Below, piece by piece: positions 26,826-38,225 of a DNA stretch of 64,000 nt (position 1 is the first letter of the stretch; each line of letters starts with the position of its first letter). Both the position numbers and the translations under genes were made by a program. The notes under the pieces were generated by a model, which was given only the letters and a program-made list of their open reading frames with translations, had not been told where the DNA came from and did not search any database. Source of the stretch: Conchocele bisecta (lineage: Eukaryota; Mollusca; Bivalvia; Lucinida; Thyasiridae); assembly GCA_029237695.1 (NCBI GenBank), contig CM055279.1, positions 57,485,530-57,549,529 on the forward strand, read 5' to 3'.

Positions 26826-26926
26826 GTCCGGGCGTCCGGGCGTCCGGGCGTCCGGGCGTCCGTCCGTCCGTCCGTCCGTCCTCCGTCCGTCCGTCAGTCC
26901 GTCGGGTCCGTCCGTCCGTCCGAAAT
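26826..26926. repeat. (GTCCGGGC)n/(GTCC)n microsatellite
   Basis: GTCCGGGC repeated four to five times, then GTCC tetramers with occasional slips. It lies just inside the 5' end of element A. Equivalent but shorter stretches occur at the same place in the other A copies (34555, 55530) and in A' and D. Confidence 0.9.
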
Positions 26927-27222
26927 CTGCATTAAAGTTTTTAAATACCTTATATCTCTGCAGTCCTAAGTCACATTTACATTGACTTGAAACTTCATAT
27001 ACTTATTAGTCATCATCCATATATTCATGCTGTATCCCACTCATGCGGCCCCTGTTCCCAAGGTCAAGGTCAAATGACTTAGAAGTTTGCGTTCCGAAAT
27101 CTGCGTTAAAGTTTTTAAGGCCAGTTTTTTTTTATTAGTTGGTTTACAGATCCGCCGACCCGATTTTTTGACAATGTGGAAAAAAATAAAAAATTTAATT
27201 TCCGATTTTTTTACCTCCGATC

Positions 27223-27260
<38 letters not shown>

Positions 27261-27384
27261 TTATTTTGCTGTGCCGAGAAAAGTTAGTGGCGGAAACCGG
27301 ATCTTAGCAGCAGCGACAACAACAACAACCTGCGAATGGACGATTCCATATGATTTGATATATCTCCCTTTCAGCAAAAATTCA

Positions 27385-27560
27385 AATTAACGCTCGGGTA
27401 AATGGCCTATATTTTCTGTTTTCTTGCTCCGATGTGCTTCATATTTCATGTATGCGTTCTTCCTAGGGTCCTCCTCTACCGCCATGCCACAAATCCACAC
27501 TCGTGCCACCCCCACCCACTGATATTCGTTTCAACTATATCGCCGCTTCGTTGTCTTCTG
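27385..27560 (+). repeat. Fragment of E/G-type core repeat
   Basis: ACGCTCGGGTAAATGGC and 'tctaccgccatgccacaaatccacactcgtgcc' match the units at 63430-64000. CGCTTCGTTGTCTTCTGACA at 27545 matches the 3' end of element G at 58408. The small open frame at 27503-27742 starts inside this fragment and is not considered a gene. Confidence 0.65.
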
Positions 27561-27860
27561 ACATTAATTTAATTATACCAGATACGGTATTAATGTACGC
27601 ATTACGCAACCCATTCACAGTGATCAACATTCAACAGTATGTGAATATGAAACTGAGTTGCTATGTAGAATATAAAGAAAACTTGCTGAACCGACTCCCT
27701 ACGTTAACCGACAAACTCTTGGTCCGAGACGATGCCGGTTAACACAAGTTTCACTCTATCACAATCACTGGCCTTTTTGTTTTTTACCGACCACAAACGA
27801 CCCAACCATGAGCCTTAAAAAGGTGAACCGACCCAACCATGTGCCTTAAAAAGGTGATTT

Positions 27861-28731
27861 TTAGCTCGACTATTCGAATAATAAGTAGAGCTTATATCAC
27901 CCCGTTCGTCACGCGTACGGCAAGTCGGCGTCGTCGCGTCACGCTTGGTTCACGCCCCTTGGTTAAGGTTTTAGTCAAGTTTGTATATGGAATACTACTG
28001 GACCCTACACCCACCATACTTGGACAACTTCATCTCCTAGTGATGTACATCAACAACCCCTGACCTATATTTGACCTTGACCTACATTTAACCTTAAATT
28101 ACTTACTTAATTCCCCTTGGTTTAAGGTTTTTACTCAACCTTGATTAAGGTTTTTAGTCAAGCTTTGTAGATGGAATACTATTGTGCACAGACCACCATA
28201 CTTGGATAACTTTTTCTCATAGGGATGTACATCAATAACCCCTGACCTTTATTTTACCTTCACCTACATTTAACCTTCAATCACTTGCTTAATGTTTATA
28301 GTCAAGCTTGTATATGGAATACTTCTGGGCCTACATCAACCATACTTGGACAACTTCATCTCCTAGTGATGTACATCAATAATCCCTGACCTATATTTGA
28401 CATTGACCTACTTTTATCCTTGGATTACTTAGTTATCTCCCCTTGGTTACGGTTTTTACTCAAGCTTGTATATGGAATACTCCTGGGCCTACAGCAACCA
28501 TACATGTACTTGGAAAACTTAAACTCCTAGTGATGTACATCAATAACCCCTGACCTATATCTGACATTGACCTACATTTGACCTTGAATTACTTACTTAA
28601 TTTCCCTTGGTTAATGTTTTTAGTCAACCTTGGTTAAGGTTTTTATGCAGGCCGCAGCCACCTTCTTTGTCAAGCTATGTGTACATCGACAACCCTCGTA
28701 GTCGAGCTATGCTGTTCTCCTACAGCTCTTG
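27861..28731 (+). mobile_element. Helentron-like element family B, copy 1
   Basis: 5' TAGCTCGACTATTCGAA at 27862. The core repeats 'aaggtttttagtcaagcttgtatatggaatact' and 'tgacctatatttgaccttgaccta'. The 3' end is GTCGAGCTA at 28701-28709, followed at once by the hairpin GCTGTTCTCCTACAGC and CTTGTTAT. TAGCTCGAC and GTCGAGCTA are exact inverse complements. It is complete at both ends, nested in the TIR transposon, and has no coding potential. Confidence 0.75.
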
Positions 28732-28739
28732 TTATGGTG

Positions 28740-29115
28740 TTCGGACCGTCCGTCTGTCTGTCACACGTTCGGTTAACCACTTCGTAACAGTTTCTCAACC
28801 GGCCATATATTCTACATAAGTTGCTCAAGTTCTTCAATATTTCAACACATCATTCATTGGTATGTGTGCTATACCTGCCTTGTCATACTTTATATTACCT
28901 TGACCTTTTGACCTTCACAGGGCTGCTGAAAGGACTTAGCAATTTCGGTTAACCAGTTTGTCACAGTTTCTCAAACTGGCCATAGCATCTACATAAGTTG
29001 CTTAACTGCTTCAATATTTCCATACTTCATTCATTTGCATGTATGCTACACCTGCCTTGCCATACTACATATGACCTTCACCCTTTGACTTAACACTTTT
29101 GGTTCACCCGTTTGT
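28740..29115 (+). repeat. Two-copy ~190-bp core repeat
   Basis: 'tcggttaaccacttcgtaacagtttctcaa..ggccata' through 'accttgaccttttgaccttcaca' is repeated from about 28948 to 29098 with moderate divergence. It is of the same general style as the element at 40060-40430. Confidence 0.7.
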
Positions 29116-29750
29116 CAGTTTCTTCAATATGCCGCCGGTGGCATCCGCGTTCGACACTTTTTTATTTTTTTTATTTCCCCGACCGACCCAACCCTGTGCC
29201 AAAAAGAATAAAAAAATTGAAAAAACTTTTTTTTATTTTTATTTTTTTCCGACCGACCGACCCGATCTCGCGGAAAAAAAATCCGTAAACCAACAAATAA
29301 AAAAAAACTGGCCTAAATTCCTTGTACATGTATCTCTGCAGTCCTAAGTCACATTGACTTGAAACTTCATATGCTTATTAGTCATCATCCATATATTCAT
29401 TCTGTGTCCCACTCATGTGGCCCCTGTGCCCCTATGTCAAGGTCAAATGACTTAGAAGTTTGCGTTAAAGTTTCTGTCAAAATTTGCGTTAAAGTTTTCA
29501 CAGACTTTCAAAGTTTTTAAATATCTCTGTAACCGTTAGTCAGATTTGCTTGAAACTTTGTATGCTTATTGGGCATCAAACTTCAAATAAATACACTCTG
29601 AGACCATCAAATGCCTCGGCGGGCTCGACATGCGGGCCGCGGCCATCCTCGTTACCAAACTTTATCAGTAGCTTCCTCACATTGATGATGGTCTTGACAT
29701 TCCTGGATGAGACATTCGCTGGCGATCACCATGTTTCAGAATATATTTAG

Positions 29751-32348
29751 TACCGGTGTAACAGGAAATCTTCCCCCCCCCTGGAAATCTTCCCCCTCAG
29801 GGGGGGGAAGAATTTCCAGGCTTAAGCCTAGGAAATCTTCCCCCGCCTGGAAATTCTTTCTCCCCCCCCTCCCCCCCAATCGCCACCTTCACAGACACTG
29901 TCCACAAAACTTTTAATGTATTTTCATATACATTGTTGATGTTGTGCTCAGGAGCATACACAATGTAAAAATAATGTATGTTGGTGTAGAACAGACGGCA
30001 TGTGCCATGTATTGGTGGGGGGGGGGGGAGATTTTCCTAGGAAATATCCCCCCCCCCCACCATCTACCATATGCAAAGTGGATGTGAATGTCTCTTTGTA
30101 GAGTAGAATAGCAGGTGATTGCGGGAGTATTTCTGATGAAATGTATGTTGGTGTAGAACAGATAGCATTTGAGAAGAATAGCATGTGATTGGGGGAATAT
30201 TTCTGATGAAATGAAATGAAAGTTGGTGAAGAGATAGCATGTGGCATGTATTGGTGGGAGGGAGGGGAGATTTTCCTAGGAAATATTCCCCCCCGCCACC
30301 ATCTACCATATGCATAGTGGATATGGACGTCTCTTTGTAGACAAGAATAGCCCACGATTGGGGGAGTATTTCTGATGAAACAATATAAGGTATGTTGGTG
30401 TAGAACAGACAGCATGTGCCATGTATTGGTGGAGGGGGGGGGGGGGGGGGGCGAGATTTTCCTAGGAAATATCCCCCCCACCATCTACCATATGCAAAGT
30501 GGATGTGATTGTCTCTTTGTAGAGAAGAATAGCAGGTGATTGCGGGAGTATTTCTGATGAAATGTATGTTGGTGTAGAACAGATAGCATTTGGCATGTAT
30601 TGAGGGAGGGGGGGGTGAGATTTTCCTAGGAAATATTCCCCCCCCCAACCATCTACCATATGCATAGCGGATGTGAATGTCTCTTTGTAGACACGAATAA
30701 CCTACGATTGGGGGAGTATTTCTGATGAAATGAAATGTATGTTGGTGTAAAACGGATAGCATTTGGCATGTATTTAGGGAGGGGAGGGGGAGATTCTCCT
30801 AGGAAATATTCCCCCCCGCCACCATCTACCATATGCATAGTGGACGTGAACATCTCTTTGTAGACAAGAATAGCCCACGATTGGGGGAATGCTATACATT
30901 ATTTCATCAGAAATACTCCCCCAATCGTGTGTTATTCCTGTCTACAAAGAGACATCCTCATCCGCTATGCATATGGTAGTTGGTTGGGGGGGATATTTCC
31001 TAGGAAAATCTCCCCCATCCTCCCTCAATACATGCCAAATGCTATCTGTTCTACACCAACATACATTATTTCATCAGAAATACTCCCCCAATCGTGTGTT
31101 ATTCTTGTCTACAAAGAGACATCCACATCCGCTATGCATATGGTAGTTGGTTGGGGGGTGGGATATTTCCTAGGAAAATCTCCCCCCCCCTCCCTTAATA
31201 CATGCCAAATGCTATCTGTTCTACACCAACATACATTATTTAATTATGAGGGAGGGGGGGTATTCTTGTCTACAAAGAGGCATTCACATCCGCTATGCAT
31301 ATGGTAGATGGTTGGGGGGGGATATTTCCTAGGAAAATCTCCCACCCCCTCTCTCCCCCGAAATCTTCCCCCAATCTTGTGATATTCTTGTCTATCAAGG
31401 GACTTACACTATGCATATGGTAGATTGGGGTCGGGTGTGATGGAGGTGATTTTTTATGTTCCCCTTTCTTATACTACCAAATGGCATACATTGTGCGTGC
31501 CTATGTGCACATGTTTGGTGGGAAATAATTCTGCTTTGTAGCATTCAAACACAAACTTTTGGGTGGGGGGGGGAGAATTTCCAGGGTGGGGGAGAATTTC
31601 CTAGGGTCGAGCCTGGAAATATTCCCCCCCAGGGGGGGGAGAATTTCCTAGGAAAATCTCTCCCCCCCCTCCCCCTCCCCCTCCCCCTCCCTCAATACAT
31701 GCCAAATACTATCTGTTCTACACCAACGTACATTATTTCATCAGAAATACTCCCCCAATCGTGTGTTATTCTTGTCTACAAAGAGACATCCACATCCGCT
31801 ATGCATATGGTAGTTGGTTGGGGGGGTGGGATCCTAGGAAAATCTCCCCCCCCCCGTTCCCTTAATACAGCCAAATGCTATCCTGTTACACTACATTATT
31901 TAATTATGGAGGGAGGGGGGGTATTCTTGTTAAAAAAGAATTCACATCCGATGCATATGGTAGATGGTTGGGGGGGATATTTTGGAAAATCCCACCCCCT
32001 CTCTCCCCCGAAATCTTCCCCCAATCTTGTGATATTCTTGTCTATCAAGGGACTTACACTATGCATATGGTAGATTGGGGTCGGGTGTGATGGAGGTGAT
32101 TTTTTATTGTTCCCCTTTCTTATACTACCAAATGGCATACATTGTGCGTGCCTATGTGCACATGTTTGGTGGGAAATAATTCTGCTTTGTAGCATTCAAA
32201 CACAAACAAATTTTGGGTGGGGGGGGGGGGGAGAATTTAATTTCCTGGGGAGATTTCCAGGTGGGGGAGAATTTCCAGGCTCGACCCTGGAAATCTTCCC
32301 CCATAGGGGGGAAGATTTCCAGGGGGAGAATTTCCTGTGACACCGGTA
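29751..32348. mobile_element. 2.6-kb inverted-repeat element with internal palindrome
   Basis: Ends are TACCGGTGTAACAGGAAAT at 29751 and the complement ending CACCGGTA at 32348, with C/G-rich subterminal arms. The interior is built from ~300-bp units containing 'ttcctaggaaatat', 'catatgcatagtgg', 'tttgtagacaagaatag' and 'tttctgatgaaatg'. Three copies read one way (29950-30885) and more read the other way (30890-32000), with the turning point near 30890. Open frames here, such as those with GGGIFPRKISPP, are repeat translations with no domain. No transposase was found. Confidence 0.7.
31047..32222 (+). repeat. ~650-670-bp tandem duplication
   Basis: 31376-31567 and 32026-32222 are nearly identical (tgatattcttgtctatcaag, ggtcgggtgtgatggaggtg, gcataca ttgtgcgtgcc), offset by about 650 bp. 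The preceding 31047-31330 matches 31716-31990. The second copy carries many small deletions at 31850-31990. Confidence 0.8.
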
Positions 32349-32650
32349 TATCATTAATAACAGCATGCAAAAACTCCCCAGGCTTGCACATGTCATTCAA
32401 AATGGTTACCAAAATGTCAAAAGCTATAATTAGTGAAACATTCACTTGTTTGATCATCAAATATCGAGGCATCTTGAAATTTGATCCGACATTCTCCACT
32501 AAGTCATATTATGATTTTCTATGCTTGCTTGCTGTGAAAATGCACTATAATTATATGTCTAAGAGCAGTGTGTATCAAGAACAAGACCAAAATAATTTTA
32601 CATTGTGGCCATTTTGAAATCCACCATTTGAAACCAGAAGGAGGCATTTT
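32349..32650. other. Unique sequence, nothing recognised
   Basis: About 300 bp between two elements with no repeat match and no convincing coding frame. Confidence 0.5.
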
Positions 32651-33089
32651 TATGCTCCCCAAATATTTTTTTTCGGGGAGCATATATATGGTTACCACTT
32701 TGTCCGGCGTCTGCCGTCCGCCCTCCATCCGCCAAGTTTTGCGTTAACGTTTTTCCAAATTGCTATTTCTCTGTGACTGCTTGTGATATCAATTTGAAAC
32801 TTCATATACACATTGCTCACCATCCATATTTTCATTGTGTACCCTACCCATGCTGACCAGGAGCCCAAGGTCAAATGACTTAGAATTGTATTTTAAAGCT
32901 TACATTAAAGTTTTTTCAAATTGCTATATCTCTGTGACTGCTTGTGATATCAACTTGAAACATTAAAAACACATTGATCACCATTTATTGTGATTAATAA
33001 GCATATTACACCAATACCCAGTGTCAAGGACTTTGAATTTCAATCCAGGCGTCATCGGGGAGCATTTGTCGGATTTACCGACCATCTAG
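32651..33089 (+). mobile_element. Helentron-like element family C
   Basis: 5' ATGCTCCCC at 32652-32660 with its own hairpin partner GGGGAGCAT at 32675. The core is two ~155-bp units (gcgttaacgtttttccaaattgctatt; ctgtgactgcttgtgatatcaa). The 3' end has GGGGAGCAT at 33057-33065, then the hairpin GTCGGATTTACCGAC, then CATCTAG and T. The 5' and 3' repeats are inverse complements. It is followed at once by element B. Confidence 0.7.
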
Positions 33090-33090
33090 T

Positions 33091-34506
33091 TTTTAGCTCG
33101 ACTATTCGAAGAATAAATAGAGCTTATGTTGTCACCCCGGCGTCGGCGTCTCGGTGTCGGCGTCAGCGTCGGCGTCACCGTCACGCCTTGGTTAAGGTTT
33201 TTAGTCAAGCTTGTATATGGAATACTACTGGCCCTACACCCACCATACTTGGACAACTTCATCTCCTAGTGATATACATCAATAACCCCTGATCTATATT
33301 TGACCTTGACCTACATTTCCTCTTGAATTACTTAGTTAATTCCCCTTGGTTAAGGTTTTAGTCAACCTTGGAAGGTTAGGTTTTTAGTCAAGCTTGTATA
33401 TGCAATACTACTGGCCTACACCCACCATACTTGGACAACTTCATCTCCTAGTGATGCACATCAATAACCCCTGATCTATATTTGACCTTGACCTACATTT
33501 CCTCTTGAATTACTTAGTTAATTCCCCTTGGTTAAGGTTTTTAGTCAACCTTGGTTAAGGTTTTTAGTCAAGCTTGTACATGGAACACTATTGTGCATAC
33601 AGACACCATACTTGGACACCTTTTCTCATAGGGATGTACATCAATACCCCTGATCTGATCCAATTTAACCTTCTTTGGAATTTTTCTATATTTGACATTG
33701 ACCTACATTTCCTCTTCAATTACTTAGTTAATTTCCCCTTGGTTATGGTTTTTAGTCAAGCTTGTATATGGAATACTACTGGCCCTACACCCACCATACT
33801 TGGACAACTTCATCTCCCAGTGATGTGCATCAATAACCCCTGACCTATATTTGACCTTCACCTACATTTCCTCTTGAATTACTTACTTAATTCTCCTTGG
33901 TTAAGGTTTTTAGTCAACCTTGGTTAAGGTTTTTAATCAAGCTTGTACATGGAATACTATTGTGCATCCAGACACCATACTTGGATAACTTTTTCTCATA
34001 GGGATGTACATCAATAACCCCTGACCTTTATTTTACCTTCACCTACATTTAACCTTGAATTACTTGGTTAATGTTTATAGTCAAGCTTGTATATGGAATA
34101 CTCCTGGGCCTACATCAACCATACTTGGACAACTTCATCTCCTAGTGATGTACATCAATAATCCCTGACCTATATTTGACCTTGACCTACTTTTATCCTT
34201 GGATTACTTAGTTATTTCCCCTTGGTTACGGTTTTCAGTCAAGCTTGTATATGGAATACTCCTGGGCCTACAGAAACCATACTTGGAAAATTTCATCGCC
34301 CAGTGATGTACATCAATAACCCCTGACCTATATCTGACATTGACCTACATTTAACCTTGAATTACTTACTTAATTTCCCTTGGTTAAGGTTTTTAGTCAA
34401 CCTTGGTTAAGGTTTTTATGCAGGCCACAGCCACCTTCTTTGTCAAGCTATGTGTATATCGACAACCCTTGTAGTCGAGCTATGCTGTTCTCCTACAGCT
34501 CTTGTT
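33091..34506 (+). mobile_element. Helentron-like element family B, copy 2
   Basis: 5' TAGCTCGACTATTCGAAGAA at 33094, core of about eight ~160-bp half-units, 3' GTCGAGCTA at 34474-34482, hairpin GCTGTTCTCCTACAGC at 34484-34499, then CTTGTTAT. The end sequences match copy 1 to the base. It sits directly between C and A with 1-3 bp on each side. Confidence 0.78.
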
Positions 34507-34508
34507 AT

Positions 34509-36070
34509 TGTCGAGCCCGCTTGCGGAAAGCGAGACATACTGATCACAATGACGTCCGGGTATCCGTGCGTCCGTGTGTCCATCCGTGCGTCCGTCCGAG
34601 CTTACAAATGGATACATATGTGGCTAGGAGAACAATAGGTTATGTAATATTCTATTGTTCCGTGATTTTATGTGGCTAAAAATAGGTTTATGTGGCTACA
34701 GAACAATAGGGATGAACAAAGTGTAAGGTTAGGGTTAGCCACATAAGTATCCATTTGTAGGACCGTCCATCCGTGCTAACATTGGGGGTTTAGGGGCTAG
34801 GGGGAGGAGCCTAACACAATAGAATACAATGGATTTATTCCAATAGGTTTAGGGGCTATTCCTTTGATCTTTTAAAGAACAAATAGCCCATAAACCCAAA
34901 ATGTTAGTACGTCCAAGCATCCATGCGTGCGTGCGCTCGTGCGTCCGTCCGTCCGAAATCTGCGTTAAAGTTTTTAAATACCTTATATCTCTGCAGTCAC
35001 ATTGACTTGAAACTTCACATGCTTATTAGTCATCATTCATATATTCATGCTGTATCCCACTCATGCGGCCCCTGTTCCCAAGGTCAAGGTCAAATGACTT
35101 AGAAGTTTGCATTAAATTTTTGTCAAAATTTGCGTTAAAGTTTTCAAATACCTACTATCTCTGTAACCGTAAGGCTGATTTGCTTGAAACTTTGTATGGT
35201 TATTGGTCATCATCCATATATTCATTATGTGTCCCACTCATGCGGCCCCTGTGCTCCTATGTCAAGGTCAAATGACTTAGAAGTTTGTGTTAAAGTTTCT
35301 GTCAAAATTTGCTTTAAAGTTTTCACATACCTACTATCTCTGTAACCGTAAGTCAGATCTGCTTGAAACTTTGTATGCTTATTGGGCATCATCCATATAA
35401 TCATTCTGTGTCCCACTCATGCGGCCCCTGTGCCCCAAGGTCAAGGCCAAATGACTTAGAAGTTTGCGTTATTATAAAATCTGCATTAAAGTTTTTACAT
35501 ATCTTATATCTCCACAATTGTGACTCCAATTTACTTCCAACTTCCAATACTTTTCATCATCCATATTTTCATTCATTAGCCTGCCCATGTGGTCCACATG
35601 TCGAAGGTCAAGGTCAAATGACTGAAATTTGTGTCAAAGTTTTTACATACCTTATATCTCCACACACACTTACTCCGATTTACTTCCAACATCCAATACT
35701 TCTTATTCATCATCCATATTTTCATTCTATAGCCTGCCCATGTGGTCCACATGCCCAAAGGTCAAGGTTAAATGACTTTGAAATTTGTGTTCATGTTTTT
35801 ACATACCTTATATCTCCATAACACTTACTCTGATTTACTTCAAACTTCAAATAATTCTTTATTATCATCCTTATTTTCATTCTATAGCCCACCCATGGTG
35901 TCCACATGTTAGATCAAGGTCAAATGACTTTAAAATTTGTGTTAAAGCTTTTACATACCTTATATCTCCACAACCCTTAATTCAAACTTCAAATAAATAC
36001 ACTCTAAGACCATCAAATGCCTCGGCGGGCTCGACATGCAGGCCCGACATGCAGGCCGCGGCCATCTGGT
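34509..36070 (+). mobile_element. Helentron-like element family A, copy 2
   Basis: 5' TGTCGAGCCCGC at 34509 and GGAAAGCGAGACATACTGAT, CG-rich stretch, several core units with CCAAGGTCAAGG, 3' GCGGGCTCGACA at 36025-36036, GGCCGCGGCC hairpin, CATCTGG at 36063-36069. Near the 3' end a CGACATGCAGGC segment is duplicated. It carries a nested MITE at 34603-34759. Confidence 0.78.
34603..34759. mobile_element. MITE nested in element A
   Basis: TACAAATGGATACATATGTG at the left and CACATAAGTATCCATTTGTA at the right form about 24-bp terminal inverted repeats around roughly 110 bp containing AACAATAGG/CCTATTGTT-type inverse motifs. It is absent from the other A copies at this position. Confidence 0.7.
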
Positions 36071-36219
36071 CGTCTCTTCGGTTCATTTTTTTCAACATAC
36101 TCAAAAACCCCTGTTTACCAATTTTCACGATTTCTGCCATAAGTGCACTACTTTTTCACTTATCAATCCTACTACACATTTGTTTGATGATGTTGTCAAG
36201 TTATATACATGGTTATATT

Positions 36220-36520
36220 AAAGTTATGTTGTCCATCTTTATGAAGCCCAAGAAATGTTTTGTGGTACATATAGTCAACACCCTGTCTGTCTGTTCATCT
36301 GTCCGTTTGTCTGTCCGAGATTTGCACTGAAGTGTTCGGCTCCCTACTACTAGTATCTCCATCACACAAGCCAGATTGGCTTGACACTTCATGTACTTAG
36401 TGGTCATCATACATATTTTCCATATATCCCACCAGTGTGGCCTGTGTGTTTAAGGTTGTATCTCATGTGTTATATCACGTTAAGCCACTTAGAAATTTGC
36501 GTTAAAGTTTTTGAGGGCTA
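36220..36520 (+). repeat. Diverged core-repeat fragment
   Basis: Contains CTGTCTGTCTGTTCATCTGT, 'ctagtatctccatcacac', 'ggcttgacacttcatgtac' and 'gtcatcatacatattttcc'. The same order is found in A and H cores but is strongly diverged, with no recognisable ends. Confidence 0.5.
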
Positions 36521-36655
36521 GACCCTTCAGTAGTGTTACTGATTTCTTGCTTTACCTATCCCTATATCTAAGATTATAAAGTAAATACCCCTATTTATCC
36601 TAGCAGAAAGACTATTAACCATTCAGGTCATGTGATATTCCTCTACCAATGGCAG

Positions 36656-36906
36656 ACCTTGGAATACAGCCAGTACAACTGTACCCGGTCGAGGACACCT
36701 TCCACCCACCTGATGTGGCCTGCCAGCCCGACATGGCCCTCCCGCCCGACATGGCCCTCCCGCCCGACATGGCCTGCCTGCACGACACGGCCTACCCACC
36801 CGATGTTGCCCCATGCCTGGAGCAGGATGACTTTGCCGCGTACCAGCGTGAAATATCGCGGGCCCTCATCACCAGTGACAGCGGCTCTCTCGCCTCTCTC
36901 ATATCG
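36656..36906 (+). CDS. Exon candidate, unrecognised protein with PDMALP repeats
   Basis: Acceptor tattcctctaccaatggcag before 36656 and donor GTAGGT at 36907 (an alternative donor GTAACA at 36911 would change the end phase). It encodes LGIQPVQLYPVEDTFHPP, then five degenerate hexapeptides of the PDMALP/PDMACL/HDTAYP type, then LEQDDFAAYQREISRALIT and SDSGSLASLIS. The GC-rich coding composition contrasts with its flanks. The acceptor phase (two bases complete the first codon) fits the donor phase of the exon at 25829 exactly, so the two may be neighbours in one transcript. An ATG at 36649 could instead be an initiator, giving an 86-codon first exon. No domain is recognised. Confidence 0.55.
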
Positions 36907-36921
36907 GTAGGTAACACTAGC

Positions 36922-38225
36922 TTTTTCACTCGCCCACGATAGTGGAACGTAAGGCATAGCGGTCACTATTCCTGTGTCGATGCCGTCAACAATTTGGGAC
37001 CTAAATTTTGGATTACCAAATTCCCATAATCTCTTGATCCGTTAGTTAAATTATTGCCAAACTTCATCAATAGCTTCTTCCCATTGATAGCTATTCATCC
37101 AGTGTCTTTTGGGTGACCTTGACCGTCACCTTGGTGACATAGTCCAAATTTTGCATATCTCTTGATATGTTAGTCGGATCATTACCAAATTTCATCAATA
37201 GCTGTCTCACATTGATGGCTATCGACCCAGTGTCGTTCGAGTGACCATGACCATGGTGACCTTGACCTTCATGTCAATAATTTTAGACGTACATCCAAAC
37301 ATTGAATATCTCTTGATCCGTTAGTCGGATCATCTCCAAACTTCATCACATTGATGGATATATACCAGTGTAATTCAGCTGACTTGACCTTGGTGACCTT
37401 CGCCTTGTTGTCAACAAATGTTAAATATCTCCTGATCCGTTTGTCATATCATTACCAAACTTCATAAATGGCTTCCTCACATTGATAGCTAGCAATCCAG
37501 TGACTTTGACCATTATCTTGGTGACCTTGAATTTTGAGCCAATAACTTTGGATGTATGTCCAAATGTTGAATTCTCCGATCCGTTTGGATCATCATCAAT
37601 ATCTTCTTCACATGGATGGATATTCGGCTGACCTTGACCTTGGTGACCTTCGCCTTGTTGTCAACAATTTTGGACGTACATCCAAATGTTGAATACCTCT
37701 TTATCTGTTAGTCATATCATTCATATTCACTTCATAAATATCTTCCTCACATTGATAGCTAGCAATCCAGTGTCATTCCGGTGACCTTGACCATCACCTT
37801 GTATACCTTGGTGACCTTGACTTTCGGGTCAATAATTTTGGATGTACGTCCAAATATTGAATATCTCTTGATCCGTTAGTCATATCATTGCCTAACTTCA
37901 TAAATGTCTTCCTCACATTGATAGCTATTCATCCAGTGTCATTCTGGTGACCTTGACCATCACCTTGATGACCTTGACTTTCGGGTCAATAATTTTGGAT
38001 GTACGTCCAAATATTGAATATCCTGATCTGTTAGGCGGATCATTACCAAACTTTACCAATAGCTTCCTCACTTTCATGGCTATCCACCCAGTGTCATTTG
38101 TGTAACCTTGACCTTGGTGACCGCGAACTTCATATCAATAATTTTGGACTTCATAATGTGACCTTGCTCTTGGTGACCTTGACCTTCGTGCTGATCGTCT
38201 TGTTTATTGCGATCGACTTGTCATT
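36922..38225 (+). repeat. Core-repeat element family F, copy 1
   Basis: Starts TTTTTCACTCGCCCACGATA at 36922 and has about seven ~160-bp units (tctcttgatccgttagtc; ttaccaaacttcat; cctcacattgatagctat; ccagtgtcattc; gaccttggtgaccttga). Copy 2 begins at 40434 with the same CCCACGATAGTGG. The 3' terminus is not defined. It belongs to the same general class as A-H but lacks the full TCAAGGTCA phrase, using GACCTTGACC and GGTGACCTTGACC. Confidence 0.7.

Larger units (their letters stand above)
27119..29313. mobile_element. TIR transposon with TAA target duplication (PIF/Harbinger-like?)
   Basis: Terminal inverted repeats begin GGCCAGTTTTTTTTTATT and continue with GTTGGTTTAC. The element is flanked by TAA at 27116-27118 and 29314-29316. 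Comparison with the other A copies shows the host core reads straight across once the insert and one TAA are ignored, so the boundaries are secure. A 3-bp TWA duplication is typical of PIF/Harbinger, but no transposase or Myb-like gene is visible, so the superfamily is inferred. The interior is made of other repeats, including a complete B element. An A-tract of about 34 bp lies at 27223-27256. Confidence 0.7.
26780..29648 (+). mobile_element. Helentron-like element family A, copy 1, with nested insertions
   Basis: 5' TGTCGAACTCGC at 26781, then GGAAAGTGAGACATAGTGAT, the family signature. A GTCCG microsatellite and a core with CTTATATCTCTGCAGTC, CATCATCCATAT and CCAAGGTCAAGGTCAAATGA follow. 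The 3' end has GCGGGCTCGACA at 29619-29630, then a GGGCCGCGGCC hairpin, then CATC. The ends are inverse complements (GTCGA-CTCGC against GCGGGCTCGAC). The element is split at 27116-27118 by a 2.2-kb TIR transposon, after which the core resumes at 29314. It has no coding potential. Confidence 0.75.

Noticed and set aside
27503..27742. 79-codon frame downstream of ATGCCACCCCC-type sequence
   Set aside because: Its 5' half lies in an E/G core-repeat fragment, so it is not an independent gene.
29948..31307. Minus- and plus-strand frames with IFPRKISPP and STKRHSHPLCIW repeats
   Set aside because: They are translations of the ~300-bp units of an inverted-repeat element. Frames are broken in every copy and no domain is present.
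34720..34740. Telomeric repeat (GTTAGGGTTAG)
   Set aside because: Only about one and a half units, inside a nested MITE.
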